Shown: positions 13,169-26,461 of the stretch, piece after piece
Layout of the letters: each line of letters starts with the position of its first letter
Position numbering within the stretch: the first letter of the stretch is position 1
Made by a program: the position numbers and the translations under genes
Assembly: GCA_905160935.1 (NCBI GenBank)
Contig: CAJHZI010000649.1
Coordinates: 3,352,001-3,416,000 of the forward strand
Length of the DNA stretch: 64,000 bases
DNA from: Enchytraeus crypticus
Lineage: Eukaryota; Annelida; Clitellata; Enchytraeida; Enchytraeidae
Reading direction: 5' to 3'
Notes under the pieces: model-generated
The model's input: the letters and a program-made list of their open reading frames with translations, nothing else
What the model was told of the DNA's origin: nothing
Databases searched by the model: none

Positions 13169-16100
13169 CTGCACTTATTATTTATAAATGAAATTTAATG
13201 AGCATGTTAATCTATAAAGTTAATTTCTATTCTAAAGTAACGATTTCGATAGGTTACATGAAAGACTGAAGTTAATCTAATGAGATACATAACTCTACTT
13301 AAAGGTTTGCCTACAACGATTTTCGTAATCCTACCCTGACGACCTCAACAAAATTCGCGATTAAACTTAATAATATGAATTTTGTGATCCTTATGAAAAT
13401 GCTTTGACCTGCTTGCACTTGCTGGTCTTATTATTACATAATTAGTCATTCTAAATATTTATATCTTGTAAATCCTTCGCAAACTGTACCTTTGTTACTA
13501 TCATCATCACTTTCCGTTGCATCTCAGTTATACTGAGGTTTGGATACGAGTAGACCTTCTCCACTCCTCTCTGTTCCATACCATATCATTAATCAATCCT
13601 CTATATTTCCATTCGTTTTAGAAAATGTTGTAGCAATTTCTGGAAACTAGGGGCTCACCAAACCGAATTCCCTTTCTGACTTTGATTTTGAATTTAGTGC
13701 ATTAGTCGCCTTCTACGACACCTGCTGTCACCGGTTGCTCATTTCTTCAAACAACCCGGACAAAGCACGGGGATATAGCGTTTTTATAATACTAGAAAAT
13801 CTAAAAACATATGGCTGCAATTTTTAAACTTAGCATATTGTATTCAAATATATATGATTCTATAGGTTTATGACGAAGCTGATTTCAAAGAACATTTCAT
13901 AAAGTATAAAAAGTCCGGAAGGGGTAGAATAAATTTTCGTTCCAGGATGTGAAAGTTCTGCCCTTTCTTGGACTAAACCTTTGAGCTGTGGTTGGAATAC
14001 CGCTCATATCTGACTCTTCAGTGTACTGGCGGAATATAGAGGTCGGGCTTATCGGCGATTTAGTTCCCCCTTCCTAGTAATATCATTCCGGTAAAATATT
14101 CTTACGAAAAGTCGCAGATGGTTAGAGTTTCCTATCATATTAATTAGCATTGAGGCCGCTGCGTAAATGGGCTTCGAAGAATTAGTTACAAAAATCCGAT
14201 CAGCTTCCAACCAACTGACGAATCTTCTAGAAATGTCAATCGCTATAGAGCGCGTCACGGAAGCGTAGAGTTATTAATTCTGTAGAAGCGTTAAACGATG
14301 TGCTCTTTATTGTTAGTCTAAAGAGAGTAAAGAGGTTTTATCTTAAGGCGCTAAGTTCTGTATAACGAGGAAAACGATGCTAAATGTCAAGACTGAAGAT
14401 ACATGGAGTGTGTTCTTTTCTAAAAGTTATAATAAGTTTATGCCGTCAACTCACATGTAGGTCTATATTTAGAACATTTAAAAACAGGATCCTTTATATG
14501 ATACAACCTATATACTGTACAACCAAGAATGGATAAAATTTGTCTTAGATGTACAATTTGTACACGATGCTATTGAGGATAAAGCTTGTATTAATAATAT
14601 ACTTCATTAAAAATGAAAACTGCATCAAAATTGCGTATCACAAAATTGTTACTTAAAAGTGTGAAAAATTGTCATTAATATGAATTTCTGAACTATAGAT
14701 CGTCGCCAAATAGAGACTAGTTATTAAACTAAAGAAATCAAATAGAGGAGGAGCTAGGAGCCATTTATTCAATATTATGTCACTTTATTATTGCAATTTT
14801 AAGTGTCTAGTGTATTTCAATAGCTACTCAATGAGGTTACTACGCTGTATATCAGTCTGCAGTTTAAGCACCGCTAAATAAAATTGCTCACTCTAATATA
14901 AAAGGCTCATGGCTATATTTAGTCGTCTGTACTATGAATCCGTCATCAGCAGATTTTCATACCAATTACTTATGGCTCAGAAATTGACTTTACACTGCGG
15001 CGCCTTCGATGGACAATTGTTAACGTTAGACTTTAATGAGTTTCCCGTGTTGTGTTCGGGTTGTTTGAAGACTAAGAATAGACTACCGGTGACTGCACGT
15101 GTTCTAGAAGGCGAGTAAAGCACTAAGATCCATATCAACGTCAGAAAGGGCATGGTTGGTGAGCGCCTAGACTCCAGAAATTGCTACACAAATTTAAACG
15201 AATGGAAAAGTCTTAAATAGGGAATAGTCAATTCCCTATTTATATGACGTGTAGTTGTAGGCAAAGATCTATCTGCTGTTGAAGACATGTGCCGTGTAGT
15301 TATAGGGCAAGTCTCAAAAATCCTGTAATTCAACACTCAATTATTTTATTTGAGCATTTTTATTGAAAAGGTAGCAATAGCATAGCTTGCCGTAATCTAT
15401 TTGTCGCTAGGCCTATTTCTAAAACATTGAATGTTATTCAGTTTTACCTCAGTATTTAATAGCATTTTAGAACGCATGACTATTATCTATCATTGGTCTT
15501 CCGATTTCGAGCGAACTTTACACCGCGTTGGACGTTCGTTTGCTCACCGGCTTAGATTTGACTCAATAGTGCTCGATTTTGTCATGGATAACAATGGCAC
15601 TCAATTTGTTGTTATATATTAACATTTCACTCTCCTGGACTCGGCAGTCTTAGATTCTAAATTCATTTGTGGTGACCAACACGTGTCTGTTTGTTGTAAA
15701 AATGCTCGAGAATTACGGATAGGTTGAAATTGCAGGTTTTATTTTAATAGAGTCGCACTGGCGTGATGTCGGCGTGGGTTAATAATCCTCGGTTTTATCA
15801 GTCTCGGGTGACTATATTTAGTCATCGATGATAATTTTAGATTATATTAGACGTCACCGGACGTGATGAGTCACCCGAGCTTTCTCTGATAGAATTATTT
15901 AATAGAACCGCTGTTTATAAATTCATTTGCTTCAACGACCTTCAACTGGACGACGTCAGTTGTCTCATGTGGAGGCTGAGAAAGAGTTCCCTGAGTTAAT
16001 AGCTAATCATCCTACCACTCCGGTAAAAGCTAAAACAGGCGAAGGTTAACGTCAGTTTCCTCACTCGAAAGCGATGTCAGTGACGGGCGAGCTCAGGATT

Positions 16101-18689
16101 TGAACCCCGCACCTACTGATCCGCGTCGAGTATCTTACAGACTTCGCCGCTGGCTCCAGCAAAAGATCCAATGATCCAGTCTGCTGGTAGCAGACTTTGG
16201 ACGTTTTGTTTGTGTGGACTCACTTTAATAATATGCTGTAGCGTTTCATTATTCTATTTGTTAAGTTTTTACTGTAAAGAACTTATGAAGAAACTCTACG
16301 GGACTAATCACTAGACAGAAAATTTTAAACCCAAATATAAAATAAATCATTTGGTCAAAATACGAGCAAGCGTTTGTATGATTAGGCTATAAAAGTATTG
16401 CTTCTATAAACAATTGTGCACACTGCTTGGAGAATTGTTTCAATATACCCTTTTTAAATTGCTTATGTTGAACATTGGTCAGAGTCAATGTTCTTACGTG
16501 AATAATATCCCATTTTAAGAATATGATCTACCGACAACTTGATATTTGAAACTGTTAAAGCAGCACAAAAGTCATGTATCGTATGTACGATGTTCTGAAT
16601 AGATGTTCAAAATAAATAAATTTCACTTCTTTGCACGTATACTAATTCTTAATGTCATGTAGTGCATTAATTTCAATCAGTTTAATCTTATTTTAATTAA
16701 TTGCTTTTCCCATAACTGATAGCTTGTAAAAAGATTATCCGAGAGTAACTGTGTTGTGTTCGGGTTGCTAAAGAATAGACTAACCGTGGACTGCATGTGT
16801 AGCAAAAGGCGACAAAGCACTAAGATCCAAACCAATGTCAGAAAGGGCATTCGGTTGAATACCGCCTAGGCTCCAGAAGTTGCTACAAAATTGTCTAATG
16901 CGAATGGAAAAGTTTCTATTCGTATCCCGACACTAGTTAAACTGGCATTCAAGGGAAGTTGATGATGATGATGATGATGATGATGATGTTAGCTTATAAT
17001 AACATTGTTGTAAATATTGAAACCTTTAATTTGAATAAAAGCCATTTAGCAATTATGCGACTTGCGACAGGACGATTGAAACACAGACCCCATCACATAC
17101 TATACACCACCACACATACCCACCACATTACAACTTTTCAACAACTAATGTACGTTTAGCTGTATTTTCTAAACATTAGAATGTGGTCTTTTCAGGAGAT
17201 CATTTTAAATAGTAACAAATGTAAGACGAATTTATGTTGCGATGATTTTTTATAAACCGAGATTTCCCGAGCATGTTTATCCTCTCCTATTATTGTATTT
17301 GTATGCTGAGCAAAGATTCCCCTAGTTCATATTCACTTATTCACTTAGAATGTCTCAACAGCGTAGGGGTAACATCATGAAGTTATAAATGCGTAAATGA
17401 CAGATCCTGAGGTGAATTGAATCCTCGTTCGAATCCCAGCCGCGCTGATGTGAGAGGGAAATTTCGGACATTCACTGGACTGGTTATACGGAAAATAGAC
17501 TAAATTGCCTAACGGTTTAAACGTGTAGTGTTAAAAGTGATAGAAATCAACGTAGTTGATCGTTTCACTATAATGCGTGTTTACTTTTACTTTTTTTATT
17601 GAACTTATTGGTGTGTTGTATAATTCTAAACGGTATTTATATCTAAACTTCCTCGATTTTTCTTCATTGCAGATTCCATTTTTCGACGACGCTGTTGCTC
17701 AATGTATGCAGGGTTTGGATTCCTTAGAGACAAGGGATTGGGCTCAAAAATGCGAATATTTCAATCTTCTTTCTCGAACGATCCCTCAGATACCTGCGGT
17801 AATGTTTTAATATAGCTCACTCTATCTCCTTTCTCTTACTCTCTCTCTCTCTCTCTTCCTCTCTCTCTCTCTCCATCTCCTTTATCTTACTCTTTCTCTC
17901 TCTCTCCCTCTCTCTCGCCCTTGCTCTCTCTGTCTCAATAATTAATAATTTTAATCTCAGAATATTATAATCAATGGAGCATACAGTATGGCGGGAAAGG
18001 TAGAGGCCACTTGTTGGAACCCTAACTTTGCAAATTCTTACAGTAACCAGTTGACACGAAAGTAGGGTAACTTAGATAAGTAACTTTTCTTTTCTCTTCT
18101 ATGTCACCATTGATGCATTCGTTATTATTAATTTATTATGTATATAACAATAATGGTAATATTCTTTGTAATAATAGTAATAATAATAAAGTGAAATGTT
18201 CTACAAATTGGAAAGAATTATTTGCCAGTCGTTGATAAAATATTTGGACAAAATTCTTTAGTCAAATATAGTCCTATAAACGTTTTACAGCTACAAACAT
18301 TTTAAACGATACCACTTTTAGAGTACGCCTATTTACTGTGAAAATGTAATCGTTTCTGAAAAGATAGTAGATTTATGTATTTAAAAGCTGGTATAGCTAA
18401 TGTTAACCTCAGTTTCCTCACTCGAAGGCCATGTCAATGACGGGCGAGCCCAGGATTTTTACCCCGCACATACTGATCCGCGGTCGAATATCTTACCGAC
18501 ATCGCAACTGGCTCCAACTAGAATAGAATATATCAAGCATTAGATTAAAGATTTTATAGCTAATGGAAGATAAAAGTTTAAAACGATTTATAAACTACGC
18601 AATTGCTCGTCTTATTTCCATGTAGGCTCGGTAATGTTCTATATCGTTAGCCGGCAACTCTTTGTCTATAAATCTTTATTTTTGTTTAC

Positions 18690-18739
<50 letters not shown>

Positions 18740-21700
18740 GACTAATAAACGATCTTTGAGATGTGCGTGTATATGCCGCATATATTACACAATTATTCCT
18801 GAAATAGAAGCAAAACCATTAGTTACTGGATAGTTATTAGTTGCTAAATATAAATAATATTTATATTTGGCTCTTAAAACTACATATTTTGGTGACAAGT
18901 TACTGTGTAATCTGACCTCACAAAACAATAATGATTAATTTGTTTACAAATATTTCAGGATATTTTTCTCTGCAACTATTTTAGCTAATTTAGTTTGCAA
19001 TAGTTCTGAATTTCTAAGTACTCAATTTAATGTAGCACATACTTGATCCTTATAATGCAACTGTAATATTGTGTTAATTTTTATGTTTTTCACTTATCAT
19101 GTCGCATCCTGGATTCATAACACGCATTCTTTCGAGCAGAAGTTATTATACGGCAGCGTGTTTCCTCAGCTGATGGATCAAGTCAGTGAACAAGACGAAA
19201 TGATCGTACTCGTGCTACCGTCCCTTCTCGCTCTTATTAGCCACTCCACTGCGGATGACTACAGGACTCACATACAGACGGATTTCAAGCTAATCTTTAC
19301 AATGTCTAGACCCCTACAGGTTTAACTACTCTCTAGAAAACACTTTGAAATAACGCTTGTTAATCTCTCTGAAGGATTTAACCACTGGTGGTAAAACACA
19401 AAGGAACGTCGTTGGCTGGATTTTATCTAAATTTAAATCATAATACTAAGATCTAAATTTAAGTAATTATTGTGTTACTTTAAGGCTTTACTTAAGATGC
19501 TATTGAACACTCTGCATTACGGTTATAGAATAATTTTTCAACTCCATTTCTAGATTAGTTAATATAGATGACAATGAAATCAAATATTACGACGTTTTAT
19601 TCGTTATCTATCAAACGGTGTCTGCTATCTCTCTCTAGAGTTCAGCTCAGCCAAATGGCAGGTCCAAGGTATATATGTCAACTCATATTCTGCTTTGAAC
19701 TCTCCGCTAAGAGCACTCCATCAAACTGCTGTTTAATAAAACGTTTTTCCAAACCTGTTTAACTATATATAATTAATAATCCTTTTTTCAGTTATTTACT
19801 AAAAATGCTAAAAAATTATCGAGTGGGTGTGTAAAATACTTATATTTCAATGTATAGTCTATTTATCATATAGTTATGTATTATTTTTGAAACTGATCTC
19901 TGACGATTATCCCTGGAACCCTGGAACCTTAAGCTAATCTCTAAGACAAACCTCTCAGATTAAATTATCTCTTTAGATAATCTACACTGATTTCAGGAAC
20001 ATTTCTAGAAAAGTCTGTTTAAAATATAAAGCCATAATTAACGTAAAAATATCATTATTTTTCTCGAATGCATTGATTATATTCATGACGAAGCTGCAAT
20101 ATACTCAGACTACATTTGAAACCCCATTAAATATGTATGAGTTTTAGAATTGTTCTTAGATAAATATTTATCAGAGTTGTATCATAACATATCGTCTCTT
20201 ATAATGAAATCGAGTTACTAAAACTTTGTTTTGAATATCTCATAAGACTTTCATTAATACCAAATTTTAATTCAAATGAATTTTTGTTTAGGCTACGGTA
20301 TTTCTGTTGGAGAATCTTGAAGTAATACTGGACAAATCCACAGAGGATGACATCAAGTCTGACATATTGCCAACGATATTTAGCGCATTGGAATCGAATT
20401 CTCTTCAGGCCCAGGAGGCTTCGATTCGATCTTTTAGCATGATGCAAAAATACATCGACGATCAGACTATACGGAGCCTTGTCCTACCGAAGGCCAAAGC
20501 CCTATTCACGAAATCAACTAGTGTTCATGTAAGCTTGTTAAGTTTTAGTGAATACTATTGTGGATAAGTTTGTGTAATAGATGACTCATTCATATACTAG
20601 ATTCATTTACAATCACTTGAGATAACTCTGGTTAATTCGTCGATAGTAATTCATTTTTTTTTTATTTTTGTCAAATTAAACATTTCATGGGAAGACACTG
20701 TGAAGATTGATGATGATATAAAAGATTGGAGAAATGTTACCGCCCTATGTTCTGTACAGAACGCAAGGAACTGGTGATGATGATTTTCAAATTAAAGGCG
20801 TCACGATAAATTATCGACTATTGGAGAAATATATCAGTGTTTTCGGGCACCTATGACCAATTTTGCTTTCTCCTCTGTCCTGTATATGGTTTAAAGATGA
20901 CTTTAGTGAAATAAACACGACTCTTTTTCTTCTTAAATTTTTCAATAATACTTCAGAATATTCGCATGCGCAAGCATTGCAGAAATTCCTTGAATGAACA
21001 AAGGATTACTTGATTGATAATTATTAAAATCTGACTGAGTGATTCGTATTCTTACAAAACTGATTTACTAATTCTTATGTTTTAACTATTAATCAAAGAG
21101 CAGTAATTAAAATCCAACAAGAATACTCAGAAGAGAAGAGAAGAGTGGAGGCGTTATATACCATGCACCTGCCAGTTGGCAGTGCACTAAGAGAGAGAGA
21201 GAGATTCTTTAATTGAAGAATAGACCAACCGTTAACTCTATGTATCGCAAGAGGCCCTTAAGCAAAAGCTGTGGAAGTCAACGAGAAACCACCTCAGAAG
21301 CCTTACTTTTCCAAGATTTAGGCTATGTAATGTAAGGATAAGGCATTGCCTTTTGTGAAGTGATTAAATTGTTGATCTGTGAAGTGTTCTATATGGAGCA
21401 AGGAAGCAGACTCTGAGTATGAATATGTACTTTAAACCTGCCACTTGACTGAACGCTCGAGAGAGATACATACATTAATTTATTTTGCTTATTTTGCCTC
21501 GTGTAGACACGCATCAACGCTCTGGCATGCATTGATCGACTGTTGGATTGTCTGGACAAGATGGTCATCATCGATGAGCTCATTCCATTCCTCGCGGACA
21601 TCCAGTGTACGGATGTCGACATCACTATGGCGATGATAAGTAAGTTTTTCCATTTTTACTAAACTCAAATTTCCATATAGCCTACTCTGCGGGTTAGAAA

Positions 21701-23774
21701 TTGGACGTTATATTTGTATTTTAATTGCAAACTTGTTTAGTGCACGATCTCACATATTACTTTGTGTACAACAAATCGCTTTCAAGTAGCAAAATGTAAA
21801 AATAGTTAAGGAAAGTTTATGAAATGTCCTTGCATTCATGCTTATATGTAGAATACTTTTAACCATTTTGAACACAAGTGACATTCGTCATAGAACTGTA
21901 AGTAACTTCTTATTATATCTACGACATACATGTATTAGCAAGGACGTCATGACGCTGAATCATGGGCTGACTTCCTCCAGTTGTGATGCTACCTGTGATG
22001 CTACCTGTGATGCTACCTACTAGTTAAGTGGGATGAGCCATAGTGATAAGCTAGTAGCATGAACGAGTAGGTGTCACACTGCGGATAAGTAAGTGAACGG
22101 TTCAAATCCTTTGCTCGACCAGTCTACCGTGCTTTCGTAACGACATGAACTTAATATCAAACTTGGCTTTATTCCTAACCGTTTTAGTACTATCACTTCA
22201 ATATAGTTAGTGATAAAGTAGGGCAGTGAAAGTAGTAATAGAAAGACTCAGGTGATGCATGGATACTACGGATTGCTGGAGTGTTAAGGCAGTTGAATCC
22301 AAAACATTCATCATTAATCTAAACTCCAGAAGAGATATCACTAATCAGTGAGCTCTGAACTTTGAGCAGTGCACCTTTGAAACTCGATTCAGACATTAAG
22401 CCAACTATCTATTAACTAAACTAATATATACTGAAGTGCGTTCTTTCTTGACCGAAAGAATGTACGTTTACTGCGATCAAATCAAACAAATAATATAGAA
22501 TTCTGACAAATAATATAGAATAGTATATTCTTACCGGGGAAACTGGCGTTAAAAACTTACTAGTTTTTACTTGGTCGTCTAACAGGTATATACAGACACA
22601 TGCTGAGCGACAAGAAATACGGATTAACCTGTAACCTGCTCGCTACCAAAGTCATGCCTACTCTCGTTCCGCATTCCGTCAGTCCTGGACTGACGATCGA
22701 ACAGGTAACCTCTTACTTCTACCTCTGTTACATGTGGATATTTATATATCAACATGTTGCTCATATGATTTAGAGATATAATTTTATGCGTTTATATTCT
22801 TTTATTCCCATATGTGTTGCAAAGTAATGGCTTCATTAATCCAAGTTTTCAAACGAGTAGTCTTGTATAGACAATCGCTTTTTTAATCTTGAACTTATGC
22901 GTCACAGGGTCAAATTACTTGTCCTTACGTTCCTTTTTCGTAACTGAAAATTTTTCCTTTCTAGTAATAAACAACTAATTGTTGAATCATAAACCAAAAT
23001 TTAATGTCATTGTACTTGTAGTACTGATAAATATAGTTATATTTCGATTAGATAACCGATTAGTTAGCTCATGCGCCTGCTATGAATGCATACATGTAAG
23101 GATAGTGATTCGAAATATACCCGGACGCTTTTGAGGCTCTGACAATAAGCTTTTAGCTCAGAAAGAGACGCTTAACTTTATTTATTCAGTGCAGTAAAAA
23201 TTTAAATCAAACTTTGACATTTTGATTATATTAAATTCTATTAAATTTGATTAAACGAAATGTCAACGGAAAATAAATGAATTTAAATGAATGCGCCGGA
23301 ATAAGTAACATAAAGAAAAACCATTTCGTGTGAAATGGACTGATTGGATAATTTAATATAAAATGCTTTCGTGTGATTTGGATTTGTTGGGTAATTTTAT
23401 TTAATATGCTTTCTGAGACTGGACTTCCAGTTGAAATTGGAGTCTTTACGTTGTCACGTGACCAAACCAATAGCATCTCTAATAAATTACGTAGTCTTTA
23501 GACCAGCTCTACCAAGTAATAAATAATCATTTAAATTATACTACTATAGGCCTATTAGCTAAATCCATGAATCAATCAATTCAGCAATTGATTAATTAAT
23601 AAATTACTTGATTAAGAAATCAAATTAAATCTATCAGTCAAACTTTTAACAAACTTTTATCGCCCTATTTATTCAAAAATATAGGATCGCCGTCTGAAGA
23701 AAATCAAATCATGTAGTCTATTTTAATAATCCTTCAAGGTTGTAGATATCTAGACCTCATTGGCTTCGTATAGG

Positions 23775-23832
<58 letters not shown>

Positions 23833-25294
23833 GCAGTGTGAATGAGCGCTCTATTTTTCTATAGTGCAGATATAAGACATTTGTTTGAAGAACGCAATTT
23901 CAGTACTGCGTCTTTAAATTTTAGTTGGTAGTTATGAGCATGTGCAGGTGAAAGCGAGTCGGATTGTCAATTTTATTCAACCCTTTTACAAATGAAGTCT
24001 GATTAACTTTTGTTTAATGCTTAACGTGTTTGTTTTGCTCAAAACATTTCGAGTATACATTAATAGGACATGAAATAGTTAAAACAGGGCAAAACTAAAG
24101 TCTAGGCGTTTACAAGGACCCTCACTAGAAGTTTATAAAAACAATAAGTGTTAGACTGTCCATTGCAAATAGATATAATACCATAAACACTTAAACACTT
24201 CAACCATAAACACCTAAACACTTCAGCAAATGAAGTCTGCTGTATTAGTCTATTCGAATTTATTTATTTGGAAGTATTATTTTAATTTTTTTATTAATTT
24301 TGGATTAATTTCCCCGTGTTTTGTCAAGGTTGCTTGAATAATAGACTAACTGTGTAAATATGCACGTGTCGTAGAAGGCGACATAAAAACTAGATCCAAA
24401 CCAACGTCAGAAAGGTCATTCGGTTGGTGAGCGTTTAGGCTCCAGAAATTGCTTCAAAAACTTAAACGAATGGATAATGGTGTGGGACAGAGAGGACTGG
24501 AGAAAGTCTATTCGTATCCCGACCCTGGTTAAACTGGGATTTAAGGGAAGAAGATGATTATTAATTTTGTATTATTTATGTTATTATTTTATTAATTATT
24601 TATATTTTATTCTTTTAATCATTTCATTCTTTATTACTATTTATTTTATAATTCATTTATAGTTATGTATTATTTGAAAGTATCTTTATTCTGAGCTATT
24701 GTTGGAATTTATTGTAGTTCAATTGCTTGATGGATGTGCTACAAGGAATGCTGCGTCAGATAGATCATCAACATCGCTGTAAGATGATCAAAGAACTTCC
24801 CGATAATGCAGCTCTTGAACAAAGGTCTGGTAACTCTTTGATCCATGTATTCCTGTGCAACTCTTACGTAAAGATCTGATAATTCTTTCTTATTTCTCAA
24901 TGTACCGCTAGTGGCGTGAGTCCATGTGGTATAACTATAGCTAAATTATTGTCATCTTTTCTCATAATGTTTAATGACATGAATGCGTCATTAAATCTAT
25001 TATATTATTAATTCATTAAAACAAATTTCAGGATGTTAGTGTTTTAAAACAACCCTACATATTTTTAAAACAACCCTATATGTCAAAATATGTAAATTTA
25101 TTTTTATAATCGATAATGATATTACATCTGAAGTGGAATTCACCTTAGCCTTTGGAATCATAAATGTTCTTAGCAACATCATGAAACTACCTCCGTAGAG
25201 CTGATAATATTAACAGCTGTCACAACATGCAGAGTATCAATATAAATTACTCAAACATGGTTTTCCATCTCTATCTATAGTTAAGTCTCGTTCA

Positions 25295-25347
<53 letters not shown>

Positions 25348-26380
25348 TGTATATATATATATATATATATATACAGACTGGGGAAAAAAAATTAATCCCC
25401 TAGCGAAATCTCAATAACTTTAAGAAAACTCAAAATATCTTTACGAAATTTACGGAGCTTCTAGGGAAGGAATTTCTGCGTATATCCTGCAAATTTGATG
25501 AAAATATTTTCATTAGTTACGAAATTAAAGCATTTCTAAAAGAAAAGTGCTAACATCAATTTTAACCAGGCTTTTCGAAATGTCAGTCGTTCCTTTTAAA
25601 GAAAATAACGACCCTGAAAGGAGTCGTTTACTTAAGTGGTGGAGTTTAAGCATGCACTACCTTGTTAGCTACTCCAATAAAAGATGCTTAAATTTCGTTT
25701 TTCTGTTAAAATTATTTATAAATTTTGAAGAAAATGTCCGGTACTATTGCTTAAAAAAGCCTTGTTAAAATTGATTTTAACTTTTTTTTCGAAGAAACGC
25801 TGTATTTTTGTTACTTCTGAATATATTTTCACCAAATTTGCAGGATATGTGTAGAAATTCCTCCTCTTTAAGCTCCAAAACTTTTGTTAAACTATTTTGA
25901 GTTTTGTCCAAGTTATTAAGACTTTTGTTTAAAAAAGCGTTGCTAAAATTGATTTTGCACTTTTTTCGTAGAAACGCTGTAATATATTTCCTACTCAATA
26001 GATTTTCATACAATTTGCAGGATATACGTAGAAATTCCTCTCCTAGAAGCTCCGTAAATTTCGTAGAGATATTTTGAGTTTTCTTAAAGTTATTGAGATT
26101 TCGCTTGGGGATTTTTTTTGCCCCAGTCTGTATATATATATATAATATATATATATAGGCCTATGTATAATAAATATTAATATATATTATACTACACGTT
26201 ATATTTTTCCCGGATTGATTGAATTTGCAAACAAAGTCAATAAGATAAATATATATATATATTATATAATATATATATATATATACTTAGATGTATATAT
26301 ATATATATAATATATATATATAATCATAATATACTATATCATATGTATAATATATATACAATATACAGTGTATATTACCA

Positions 26381-26461
<81 letters not shown>

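Larger units (their letters stand above)
10017..17672 (+). other. Longest SCYL2 intron, 7.7 kb
   Basis: Dense in repeats: the 17-unit array, two R4 pieces, the split minisatellite, TA tracts, three R1 copies, one R2, one R3 and one R8. About 13.8-14.9 kb is plain AT-rich DNA with no feature recognised. A 78-bp stem-like pair (tcgggtgac... gtcacccga) sits near 15805-15880. Confidence 0.6.

Noticed and set aside
16959..17159. Frame starting with ten Met codons
   Set aside because: The ATG run is the (GAT)n tail of an R1 copy.
22040..22130. tRNA-like stretch with ggttcaaatcc
   Set aside because: Has a B-box match but no cloverleaf that I can fold; probably another decayed tRNA-derived SINE and not a tRNA gene.
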